DNA of 64,000 nucleotides from a virus, in IMG/VR virus record IMGVR_UViG_3300020411_000371, positions 45,594 through 109,593 of that record; one strand, given 5' to 3'. The translations under genes were made by a program, and so were the position numbers. Of this stretch, positions 39,113-47,750 are shown in pieces (within the stretch, counting starts at the first letter, position 1; each line of letters starts with the position of its first letter). The notes beneath the pieces were generated by a model that saw nothing but the letters and a program-made list of their open reading frames with translations, did no database searches and was not told the DNA's origin.

Positions 39113-42100
39113 TAGATAGGTAATTCAACAATATGAACTGTATCAGTCGCTAAAGGTGCATCCCCTGATCCAAATACAACGTTAGCACCATTACTATCAA
39201 CTGTATAATTAGTGCCACCAATTTGTGCTACACCATTTAAGTATACAAGTACTGAGCTAGCACTGTGCTGAATAGGACCATTAGGACCTGGTGTGTAAAC
39301 TGTCAGTGCGAATGTTAATGTAACACCATCACCAGTATATGTTCTGGTAATATACTTATCAGAACCAACACCACCGTTACCAGTAACAACTAAGTCACCA
39401 TCAATTAATATATTACCAAGTGCTTTGACTCTATAGTATTGGTTAGGTGCAGTTCCTAAACCAAGAACAGTGTTACCACTATATTCCTCTATATTAATAT
39501 CTTTTGTATTTGTAAGACCAAACTCTTTCCATCCTTGATTAAAGTAGATCCAACCAAGTGATTTACCAGGATTCCAGTTGATATTATAAACTAAGTCACC
39601 ATCTGCAGGTGTATTATAGTTTGTAATAGCAGATAAATCAGGTGCATTTCCTGCTTGATTTTCTGGTGCAAGTAGTGTCTGTTTAATAACAGTACCATCT
39701 TGGTTATAGTATGATAGTTTTCTTGATGAAATATTATCCTGTGATGTTACTTGTTTCTGGAAGGTAACAGGACCTGCAAAGATAGATTCTAACTGGTTTG
39801 ATGCACCACCAATAACTGTTAGTTTATCAGTTAACACCAATTCAGAGAACGTTTCAATAGTTGTGTTCTCTTCACCAATAACGTTTAACTGTGCAATATC
39901 TTCATTAGTTATCTGACCTGTAACTGGGTTGATAACTTGGTTACCGATGAATAGGTCACCGTTGGAGTTAAGACCAGAGTAGAAACTGACTCCTCCTTCT
40001 TCCTTAATTGACTGTGAGAATCTAACTTGGTTCTGTGTAAGAGTCTCGACCTGTGTCTGAGGGAATGCTGTGGAGTAGTTACCTGGACCGAAACCGAGGT
40101 ATTCAAACGTATGGTTACCTGATCTAAGGATTGAGTGTCGTCTAAACTCAACGTTGATTGGTGCGACTGTTCCATCATTATTCTCCCTTATATTAATCTT
40201 TCGAGTTTCTTCATCACCTGCACGTGCAGTTAACTCAATATTAGATAGTCTCTTGTTAACTGAGTCATAGTTAGGTGTAGTACCTGGTTGTGTCCAACCT
40301 GTATCTGTAAGTAAGAACTCTGTGCATTCTTTAGTAATAGATCTTTGAGGATCCATATTTGGTGGAGTTGCTCCATCTGTAGCATTAACTAATCCAATAG
40401 TAACGTTATCAGCAATGGATACAGCAGCATCTGGGTCTGCAAGTGGATTATCTCTGTCAAATGTAGGATAAACTTCATTAACGTTTTGAGAGAAGAATCT
40501 ATCATTAAAGTTAGATGTACTTGGTGCGATAGATGCACACAAGAGAGTCAGGTAATAGATACCATCTGCAACACCTCTTTCAAATTCTTGAACAACATTA
40601 ATATCATAAAGATAGAAACATTTGTCTAACTTATATGATGTTGTGTCACTATTCAATGGTTGCATAACATAACCAGAGATAGGGTCTCTAGGTAATGGAT
40701 TAGTCTTATCCTTATCAATTACATATCTTACACGATATGTTCTGTCAGCAAGGTTTCTTGGATCGGGGATCCTCTTTAAGAATGTAGTTGGTGTAAAGTT
40801 AACAGTATTATAGATCGTGTTAACTGATAATGTAGTGTAAATGGTATTATTTACTGAGTTAACAGATAGATACCAACCACCTGGTTGACCTGCTACACCA
40901 TTAATAGTATATAAGTTTGCATCATACTGGATCGGTGATCCAGGTTCTCCTGCTGATACACCAGAAACAGTAGGTCCATAAGGTGATATAGATGCATAAT
41001 GAACACTCGCTTCTGTTGCTCCTGATGCTACAAGTAAACAGTTAATTTTATCTGCTACTGCTGTATTACCAGTTCCATCTTGTCTAGCACCGATTGTATA
41101 TCCTTGAACTCTTGTTGTTGGTGGTGATTGTTCAACAGTATAACCATACAAGTATAGTCTAGTACCTGGCGTTCCACCTTGTCCCGCTAGTGAAGAGTTA
41201 ATTGCTTTTGTTCTTGGAATATCAATGTTAACCCAGTTAACTGATGTCTCTTCTCCAAATATAACGTTTTGGTTTGCTAAGTCTGCTGTATTAACAGTAT
41301 CAAGTGTGATAACTCTAGTATTAGTATTAACAGCACCAACTAATGCACCTTCTCCAATTCCCGTTCCAGAAACGAGCATACCTTCAATAATACCATTAAC
41401 ACTACCATCATTAGCTAGTGTAATAGTATTAGAACCATTACTACCAGTTGCAGTTGTAGAAATAACATTAAGTGCTTTAGGTGGTATAACATGTGTTAAT
41501 GCACCTGACTTATCTTTAGAGAATGATTTCTTCTTAAATCCTGCTGCTCTTAATGCTGTATTACCAAAGTTACTGTTACTGTTAGTAATTGACATGTCAG
41601 CACCACGCTCACATGTAAAGTGTGCAAAGTATCCCACAGCGAACACAGAAACCGCCTGTATAAATGCGTCATCTGATGCAACAATATGTCTATGTCCCCA
41701 TCCTTTTCTGTACTCAGCATATCCATCTAAGTGTGCACCATCACCTGCTGTTGCTACATCATAATTACCAGTCGAACTATTATATCTTACAAATGCTCTA
41801 TCGTCTTTCTGTAGTGACAGTCCAGTAAACTGTGCCACAACCATTGATTTGAAACCAGTTGCTTTAGCACCGTTTGCATGCATACCGTTCATACCCCACA
41901 CTGATCTTAGTGATAGGTTAAATGCGTATGGAGATGCAGAGTCAACTGTATCAATCTCAGTCTTAACTCCAATGTTTGTACCTACTGCGTTACCAGTTGG
42001 TTCACTTGACATCTGATACGTAAATACGTTTCCAGATGCAGATGTAACAGTAAATGATCCATTATATAAACTTGCGTCAACTTCTGACTGAGGACCTGTT

Positions 42101-43089
42101 GAACCAGTTACACCACTAACGTTAATGTTTACACCAACAGAGAATCCGTGATTTCTTGGGTTATCAAACTCGTCAACAGTAACAGCAGTTGCAGTGTTAC
42201 CATTTCTTGTAATCTGTAATACCCTATATTCATCAGAAATAGGACCAACGATTCTGTTTTCCTCAACCCTTGCCTGTATTTGGTCTGCACTTGGGTCACC
42301 TGATGTATCGGGAATTGTTGCGAATGCTTTTGATACTTTTTGATAGTATATGTCTAAGTCTGTTCTTTCTAAGATGTTAGGAACAGCTGAATAGTCAGCA
42401 TTAGGAACAGTTCCATTAGATATAAGACTTGATAAAGTATTAAGACCATCAGCAAACTCAAAACATGTAAGTCTGTGATGTGAAAACTTAGGTGCTAGTG
42501 TTTCAGTGGAATCAGGTTTGAAGTATACACCCTCTTCAGCACCGTCGAAGAAAGAGAATTGCCAGAAATAAGTACCACCAGTAACTTTGAAGATTGCAGT
42601 TCTTGGGGGGATTTGATCTTCGGTGTTAATACCTTTTGCAGCGTAGATAGTAGGGTATGGAACATATTTTGGAATAATTTTTGTACGACGAAGGTCAGTT
42701 CCAACAACAGAACAACCTCTGGGAACTATAATACCACCTTCAGTGGAATTAAATTTATAAAGAACGTTATTAGGTGAAGTTAAATCTAGGTTTGAGTTCT
42801 CATCAATAGGTGCAACGTTAGTATATAATACTTCGCCTGGTCTATTATCAATCACATACTCAGCAGGATATAGCATGATACTAAAAGCATCAAACTCGTC
42901 ATTACTGAGACCAACTCTATATGAAAATCTTGCTACCTCTAAAAATGCCCTTTGTAGTGATTTGAAAGGACGCAACGCTGAATTACCCCTATTATCAATA
43001 GCATCAGATGCGTCAAAATCGTCAGGGTTTACGTAGATTATACGTCCAGTTCTGGACGTAATAATATTCTTTAATCTCGTTAGGGACAT
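39112..43089 (-). CDS. Large virion structural (fibre or baseplate-peripheral) protein
   Basis: 1325 residues. The start MSLTRLKNIITSRTGRIIYV then NPDDFDASDAIDNRGNSALR is one I know from cyanomyovirus structural proteins annotated as fibre-like. The composition (Thr, Asn, Gly and Val rich, few Cys) fits long beta-helical spikes. No enzymatic domain was noticed. It lies in the fibre region between two late-promoter boxes and next to the tail-fibre proteins. The number in the T4 scheme is not clear. Confidence 0.8.
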   Translation of the reverse strand: MSLTRLKNIITSRTGRIIYVNPDDFDASDAIDNRGNSALRPFKSLQRAFLEVARFSYRVGLSNDEFDAFSIMLYPAEYVIDNRPGEVLYTNVAPIDENSNLDLTSPNNVLYKFNSTEGGIIVPRGCSVVGTDLRRTKIIPKYVPYPTIYAAKGINTEDQIPPRTAIFKVTGGTYFWQFSFFDGAEEGVYFKPDSTETLAPKFSHHRLTCFEFADGLNTLSSLISNGTVPNADYSAVPNILERTDLDIYYQKVSKAFATIPDTSGDPSADQIQARVEENRIVGPISDEYRVLQITRNGNTATAVTVDEFDNPRNHGFSVGVNINVSGVTGSTGPQSEVDASLYNGSFTVTSASGNVFTYQMSSEPTGNAVGTNIGVKTEIDTVDSASPYAFNLSLRSVWGMNGMHANGAKATGFKSMVVAQFTGLSLQKDDRAFVRYNSSTGNYDVATAGDGAHLDGYAEYRKGWGHRHIVASDDAFIQAVSVFAVGYFAHFTCERGADMSITNSNSNFGNTALRAAGFKKKSFSKDKSGALTHVIPPKALNVISTTATGSNGSNTITLANDGSVNGIIEGMLVSGTGIGEGALVGAVNTNTRVITLDTVNTADLANQNVIFGEETSVNWVNIDIPRTKAINSSLAGQGGTPGTRLYLYGYTVEQSPPTTRVQGYTIGARQDGTGNTAVADKINCLLVASGATEASVHYASISPYGPTVSGVSAGEPGSPIQYDANLYTINGVAGQPGGWYLSVNSVNNTIYTTLSVNTIYNTVNFTPTTFLKRIPDPRNLADRTYRVRYVIDKDKTNPLPRDPISGYVMQPLNSDTTSYKLDKCFYLYDINVVQEFERGVADGIYYLTLLCASIAPSTSNFNDRFFSQNVNEVYPTFDRDNPLADPDAAVSIADNVTIGLVNATDGATPPNMDPQRSITKECTEFLLTDTGWTQPGTTPNYDSVNKRLSNIELTARAGDEETRKINIRENNDGTVAPINVEFRRHSILRSGNHTFEYLGFGPGNYSTAFPQTQVETLTQNQVRFSQSIKEEGGVSFYSGLNSNGDLFIGNQVINPVTGQITNEDIAQLNVIGEENTTIETFSELVLTDKLTVIGGASNQLESIFAGPVTFQKQVTSQDNISSRKLSYYNQDGTVIKQTLLAPENQAGNAPDLSAITNYNTPADGDLVYNINWNPGKSLGWIYFNQGWKEFGLTNTKDINIEEYSGNTVLGLGTAPNQYYRVKALGNILIDGDLVVTGNGGVGSDKYITRTYTGDGVTLTFALTVYTPGPNGPIQHSASSVLVYLNGVAQIGGTNYTVDSNGANVVFGSGDAPLATDTVHIVELPI

Positions 43090-43109
43090 TTAACTATTCG
43101 CCTTTTAGT

Positions 43110-43117
43110 TATTTATT
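43110..43117 (-). promoter_or_regulatory. T4-type late promoter (AATAAATA)
   Basis: AATAAATA on minus, 21 nt upstream of the 1325-residue structural gene. Confidence 0.55.
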
Positions 43118-44615
43118 ATGGTGCACCGCCACCGCCACCTTCAGAGTCAGCAGTGTAAGTTTGAGTTGGGAAACTGGTTGTTGAATCCTCGAATCCTATC
43201 AAATTAAATACATTATTAGCAGTCACTGATTTAACAACAACTGTCTCACCAGGTCCTATGACTAATGAAGTGATCCTATCTACTTCATTATTACCATTAG
43301 TAGCACCTTGAGTAATATAATGTGATGCCTCAACTGCATTTGATGCAACATCAATAGAGTTGACACCCATGATTGAACGAGCACCACCTGGAAGAGCTGG
43401 TACATCATAGAATGTATCAGAAGTTGTAATATCAGGTGATCCTACACCCTTTATAAACTTAAGAACTGATCCAGTGTAATCACGAACATAACCATAAGCA
43501 CCAGGTGTTGTGCCAGCTATAGTATAAGTAGATCCACCAACAGTGAATGTATCAGAACTTGTCCATGTTCCATGAACATCATATGCCCAAAAACCGTTAT
43601 AGGTGAAGTTTGTGCTAGTTTGTAAAACTCTGTCTGAACCACCGTAGTTGGAGTTAGCTGCGTTTCCTGTGCCACCATCATAATAATAGTATGCTGCAGT
43701 TGCGTTTTGGTTGGCACTAAAGTCATATTGAACATATCCATTAGCACCATCACCTGCACTACCACTAGTAGTTTTACCAGTGGTATATTCAGTTCCATCA
43801 TCTAAGTTTCCTGCAGTTCCATCAGGTCCCCATTCTCCGTTTGCCTCAACTGATAATTTAAAATCTCTACCACTCATAGTAGAGTCACCAACATCAAATC
43901 TATAAGTTCTATCAGTAAATACCTCTATTGCTTCATTGACATACATCTTATAATTTCCACCTGCAGTTGTAGTAGAAAACACAAATTCATTATTAGCAGT
44001 TCCTACACCACCAGTTGAGACTGTACCTGCACCGTTAGTTCCTACTGATACTGAATCACCGTCTGCAAATTCAGTTCCTGTTCCATTTATAGTTGATGGA
44101 CCTATTTGAAGAATCATCAAGTTGTTTCCAACATCATCAAATACGTCATAAACAGTAGCAGTTGTAGCATTAGGTGCTGTTCCTTTAGTAATAGTATCAC
44201 CAACAGCAAATCCACCTGCTGTAGATTCAAGTGTTACCTGTCTAATTGCAAATACCTTTACAAATATTGTAGTTAAAGCAGGAACTAGATATGATTCAAA
44301 CTTTAAATGCTTTTCTTTATCTGCTGAAATAAACTGAGTCCCTGCTGCAATATTAGCAGTTACCGATAATGGTGATGCTACGTTTAAATCGACTTGATAA
44401 TGAGTAAGTATGTCACCTTTATGTAACTTATATGTCGATGCATCTAAAGTTACTTTTTGACAATAGTCTTTAATGGCAACATCATATGCTGAACCAGTAC
44501 CATCATTTGCTATTGTTAATTGAGTGCTTGCAGAACTGTCAACAGGACCTTCATAAAGAATTGTATCCGTGTTAGCTGTCGGTTTAAGTTGTGCAAGTAG
44601 TCCTTGAGTTGCCAT
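43116..44615 (-). CDS. Virion structural protein, probable fibre component
   Basis: 499 residues beginning MATQGLLAQLKPTANTDTIL with beta-rich Thr/Gly/Asn repeats (TVSTGGVGTANNEFVFSTTT). Its start and repeated strands match cyanophage structural proteins found with the 1325-residue protein. Function as part of the fibre/collar complex is an inference from position. Confidence 0.7.
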   Translation of the reverse strand: MATQGLLAQLKPTANTDTILYEGPVDSSASTQLTIANDGTGSAYDVAIKDYCQKVTLDASTYKLHKGDILTHYQVDLNVASPLSVTANIAAGTQFISADKEKHLKFESYLVPALTTIFVKVFAIRQVTLESTAGGFAVGDTITKGTAPNATTATVYDVFDDVGNNLMILQIGPSTINGTGTEFADGDSVSVGTNGAGTVSTGGVGTANNEFVFSTTTAGGNYKMYVNEAIEVFTDRTYRFDVGDSTMSGRDFKLSVEANGEWGPDGTAGNLDDGTEYTTGKTTSGSAGDGANGYVQYDFSANQNATAAYYYYDGGTGNAANSNYGGSDRVLQTSTNFTYNGFWAYDVHGTWTSSDTFTVGGSTYTIAGTTPGAYGYVRDYTGSVLKFIKGVGSPDITTSDTFYDVPALPGGARSIMGVNSIDVASNAVEASHYITQGATNGNNEVDRITSLVIGPGETVVVKSVTANNVFNLIGFEDSTTSFPTQTYTADSEGGGGGAP

Positions 44616-44621
44616 TGTTAA

Positions 44622-45953
44622 TTAGAATCCTGCGTAGAAGTATTGTTGTAATCTTGTTCGACCAGTTAAATGTGATGCTGCTAAACCTGCACCAAATGCA
44701 ACGTCGTCTAAGGTAACGTTCTCAGTTGAAAGAAGTGTAGCATCAGCATCAGGGAATTTAATTGTTCTTGCAGCAGTGATGTTATCAGTTCTGAAAGTAA
44801 CAGTTCCTGTAGCGGTTGCTTCGTCTTTTAAGACTGGACGATAATAGGTCTTATTTTGTATGACCTGTGTAGCAAATTCAGTAACAATAGTACTGAATAA
44901 TGGGTTACCCGCACCAGTATTTAGTAGTGATGTAGATGGGAACTTCATCTGAGCATTAGTCAGAGTGTTTAAGTTATCAAGAAAGAATGTAACCCTTCTA
45001 GTATTATCAGTTGAATCTGCAATAATTATATCTTCATGAATCTTGTTCTTAAGAGTCTGAGATGCTTCAGTTCCAACTAATTCTAAACTTTGGTCTGGTA
45101 ATGTAATTGTCCTATCTGCTGTTAACGCACCTGCGTTAAACTGAGCTGTTGATGCACTAGTCTCAGCTGAGTTTGAGATTTTAGGACTTACTAGTGTTTT
45201 TGACAGAATAATTTGCTCTGTTTTTGTATCTAATAGTGTAGATGATGTAGCAGTAGGTTCTGCGGTAGTTGTTACAGATCCTGCATCTGGTAGAAAATAA
45301 GATCTACGAGTTCCTGATGTAGTCGGCCAGTTAATCTGGAATATTGCTTCCTCTGCACCATCAATGATAACAAAGTTATCTTCATCAATAAGAAGAGTTT
45401 TGTTAGTCAGTGTTTGTGTAGTGTCTGCACCTACAAGAGTAGTTCCATTACCTGCTGTTATCTCTGGTAATGTCATAATTCTAGTATTACTACCAGTTCC
45501 TACATTACCTGCTTCAAATCTAATTTTGGGACCTTGAGCATCTTCTAACAAAAACTGTTCATCAGACATCAAAAACTGACCCGTTACTTTTACAGATCCC
45601 GTTCCTTTCGGTGCGAAAACTATATCAGTATTGTTTGCAGTATCATCAATAGCAGTAACATATAATGATGTACTACTATTACCGTTATCAAGACGTGTCA
45701 TATACAAACCACCATCACCAAAGGCAATACCTATTTGGTTATATGCTGATTGATATAGTCCACTATCTCTGTCTAAGTCAAAAGCTAGACCAGGTGCATC
45801 TTTGCTACCTTGTGCTAGACCTCTGAATAATTGATTAACTTTTGCTTTTCTATTAGGAATCAACGGATCAGAAACAACAATAGGAAGAATTGCTTCTCCA
45901 GATATATTGCTATCTGAAATCGTTTCCAACTGAGAAATCTTCTTGGTTCCCAC
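44622..45953 (-). CDS. Tail-fibre-like structural protein
   Basis: 443 residues starting MGTKKISQLETISDSNISGE, typical of short-fibre-like proteins, with repeated QTLTNKTL / QTLKNKIH-type strand boxes found in fibre shafts. It is the first gene of the fibre operon, with a late promoter upstream. Equivalent to a gp12-like or whisker-like protein; the exact role is undecided. Confidence 0.7.
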   Translation of the reverse strand: MGTKKISQLETISDSNISGEAILPIVVSDPLIPNRKAKVNQLFRGLAQGSKDAPGLAFDLDRDSGLYQSAYNQIGIAFGDGGLYMTRLDNGNSSTSLYVTAIDDTANNTDIVFAPKGTGSVKVTGQFLMSDEQFLLEDAQGPKIRFEAGNVGTGSNTRIMTLPEITAGNGTTLVGADTTQTLTNKTLLIDEDNFVIIDGAEEAIFQINWPTTSGTRRSYFLPDAGSVTTTAEPTATSSTLLDTKTEQIILSKTLVSPKISNSAETSASTAQFNAGALTADRTITLPDQSLELVGTEASQTLKNKIHEDIIIADSTDNTRRVTFFLDNLNTLTNAQMKFPSTSLLNTGAGNPLFSTIVTEFATQVIQNKTYYRPVLKDEATATGTVTFRTDNITAARTIKFPDADATLLSTENVTLDDVAFGAGLAASHLTGRTRLQQYFYAGF

Positions 45954-45979
45954 GAATAATTACACTATTGGCTACGGTT

Positions 45980-46636
45980 TTATTTATAAGGGGTACGATC
46001 CCTTTCTTTGTTAACTATACTAAACATTTCACCTAACTGATTGTTAGGGTGATATATGTGTTCAATATACTCTTTAGATATGTGATTTAACGTTATATTA
46101 AACGCTAAACTATACCTATTACTGGTAGAAGGACACTCTGGATCTACCCAATGTTCTATCCAACTAGGAAAATATACTAAAAGTCCTTTTTTAGGTGATA
46201 TTTTTATCCTTCCAGAATTATATAAAGTTGCGTGTTCATGATATTGATATGGAACTGCATATTCCATCACATTTGTAATTGGATTTTTTAATACTAAGTC
46301 TGGTGACTCTTCATCTGCCTCTGGATAAAATACAGCACTAATCCAATGTGTGCCATGAAGATGAGGTTTTAAAGGTTCAGAAGCATTATTTCTGTTTGCC
46401 CAACATGTAGTAACTCTTGGTCTTGACTGCAATCCTAAACCATATATCTTCATAAACTCAGGAATAGAGTTATGAACTTCATCTATAACATCATGTATAG
46501 CAGGTTCATTTAAGTTAAGTGGTAAACCTGGTTCTACAGTCTTGATATACTCTACAATTTTATCACAATCAACATCTAATATATCAGACGCAATAAAATT
46601 AGAGAACAAAGGTTCTATAAAGAATTTTTCAGTCAT
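45980..46636 (-). CDS. 2OG-Fe(II) oxygenase-like, TIGR02466 type, outside main cluster
   Basis: 218 residues. PHLHGTHWISAVFYPEAD offers His-x-His ligands, FPSWIEHWVDP the distal His and NRYSLAFN the Arg-bearing last strand. The SPKKGLLVYFPSW phrase resembles cluster members 2 and 4. It is next to the fibre genes and behind a late promoter at its stop end, so it may be co-expressed with virion proteins. Substrate unknown, possibly a fibre residue. Confidence 0.78.
   Translation of the reverse strand: MTEKFFIEPLFSNFIASDILDVDCDKIVEYIKTVEPGLPLNLNEPAIHDVIDEVHNSIPEFMKIYGLGLQSRPRVTTCWANRNNASEPLKPHLHGTHWISAVFYPEADEESPDLVLKNPITNVMEYAVPYQYHEHATLYNSGRIKISPKKGLLVYFPSWIEHWVDPECPSTSNRYSLAFNITLNHISKEYIEHIYHPNNQLGEMFSIVNKERDRTPYK
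45981..45988 (-). promoter_or_regulatory. T4-type late promoter (TATAAATA)
   Basis: A perfect TATAAATA on minus, 28 nt upstream of the 443-residue fibre-like gene, overlapping the stop of the oxygenase-like gene. Confidence 0.65.
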
Positions 46637-47115
46637 GAGTACTTGATAGCAATAGTAAAGCGATGTTTATCTCTAAATGTAGTTGCTCTATGAAGTAAAT
46701 CAGCATCAAATCCAAGCATTCTATTAGGTTTAGGAAGAATACCCTTAATTTCACCATCAATAAGAAACTGTGTTTCTCCTAAATCATTTTCATTCCACTC
46801 TAAGTTAGGATAATATAAAAATGTGTATCCAGTTTGACCATCTGAGTGCCAAAATGGTTGCTCATTAGGTGCAAACAAATTAATGTACATCCTATAAGGT
46901 AAATCGCAAATATTAAATTCTCTTTCTATAGACTCTTCAAATAAATCATATGGACTTTTATGTCCGTTAGGTAGAATATCCGAAACCATACCTACTGGTG
47001 GTAAACCATAGGAATCACATTCACCATAACGATAACTTGCTCTCAAGCAAAAGTTATACAATCGTTGATGTATACTCTCTTCAAAAAAATCATCAATAAC
47101 GTCAATCATTGTCAT
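46633..47115 (-). CDS. 2OG-Fe(II) oxygenase (HxD), outside main cluster
   Basis: 160 residues from the ATG at 47113-47115. PFWHSDGQTGYTFLYYPN (His-Ser-Asp), a central ETQF strand and LLHRATTFRDKHRFTIAIKY (distal His, then Arg) give a complete prolyl-hydroxylase-like active site. The PKPNRMLGFDADLLHRA phrase is like that of P4Hc enzymes of phages. Coupled to the TIGR02466-type gene by ATGA. Confidence 0.83.
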   Translation of the reverse strand: MTMIDVIDDFFEESIHQRLYNFCLRASYRYGECDSYGLPPVGMVSDILPNGHKSPYDLFEESIEREFNICDLPYRMYINLFAPNEQPFWHSDGQTGYTFLYYPNLEWNENDLGETQFLIDGEIKGILPKPNRMLGFDADLLHRATTFRDKHRFTIAIKYS

Positions 47116-47302
47116 GTATCCCAAATTGGGTTAAATCGTATTTAACTTTAGCAATACCCTCATGCTTGACACGTTTGGGTTTACCTATCTTATCTAGGAT
47201 CTCAGCAGGAACTTTCTTCTTTGTAATGTCATAGGGTATAGGTGCATTTGCAACACACACTCTAATACATTCCCACTGTTCCTCAGTAAAATCAACAATC
47301 AT
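47102..47302 (-). CDS. Hypothetical protein, 66 residues
   Basis: VDFTEEQWECIRVCVANAPI then a basic stretch (PAEILDKIGKPKRVKHEGI). Small helical domain. Coupled to neighbours by short overlaps. Not recognised. Confidence 0.6.
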   Translation of the reverse strand: MIVDFTEEQWECIRVCVANAPIPYDITKKKVPAEILDKIGKPKRVKHEGIAKVKYDLTQFGIHDND

Positions 47303-47517
47303 TGTTGTTCTAAAACCATACTTTTACGAAATTCTTCAACAACTGATAGAACCTCTGGGTCTACTGGAGGACCTGATTGTTTTACAGGAGAAAGAATTGC
47401 TACAGAACCATCTTTCCGTTTGATCTTCCAAACAGTTCTATTCCTCTCACACATTGTCAAAAGGAAGGGTAGTTGTTCTACCGCTTCCTCTTCAGTTATC
47501 TCTTGAAAATCAGTCAT
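47299..47517 (-). CDS. Hypothetical protein, 72 residues
   Basis: TVWKIKRKDGSVAILSPVKQ suggests a small beta barrel, with a helix at each end. Unknown role; ATGA overlap with the previous gene. Confidence 0.6.
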   Translation of the reverse strand: MTDFQEITEEEAVEQLPFLLTMCERNRTVWKIKRKDGSVAILSPVKQSGPPVDPEVLSVVEEFRKSMVLEQQ

Positions 47518-47714
47518 TAGAAAACAGTCAACATTTCTTTATCAAGTGATTCAATCATCGCAGTTGTAGTGTCTGCGAAACCTTCGGCACCTTCGGCATC
47601 GAATTTCCAAGTAACTGTGTCCTCATAACCATCTTCAGAGATGATCTTGATTTGTCTCTTTGCAATGTTTACGAAAACATGTGCTAGATAAATTTCGTTG
47701 AGATCTTCAAACAT
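47517..47714 (-). CDS. Hypothetical protein, 65 residues
   Basis: Beta strands (HVFVNIAKRQIKIISEDGYE) followed by an acidic helix. Good ribosome-binding site (AAAGGAGT) upstream of the ATG. Located after gp5 in the operon; may be a small baseplate-related protein. Confidence 0.6.
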   Translation of the reverse strand: MFEDLNEIYLAHVFVNIAKRQIKIISEDGYEDTVTWKFDAEGAEGFADTTTAMIESLDKEMLTVF

Positions 47715-47750
47715 TGTTACTCCTTTGATATATCTATACTAGCACAAGAA

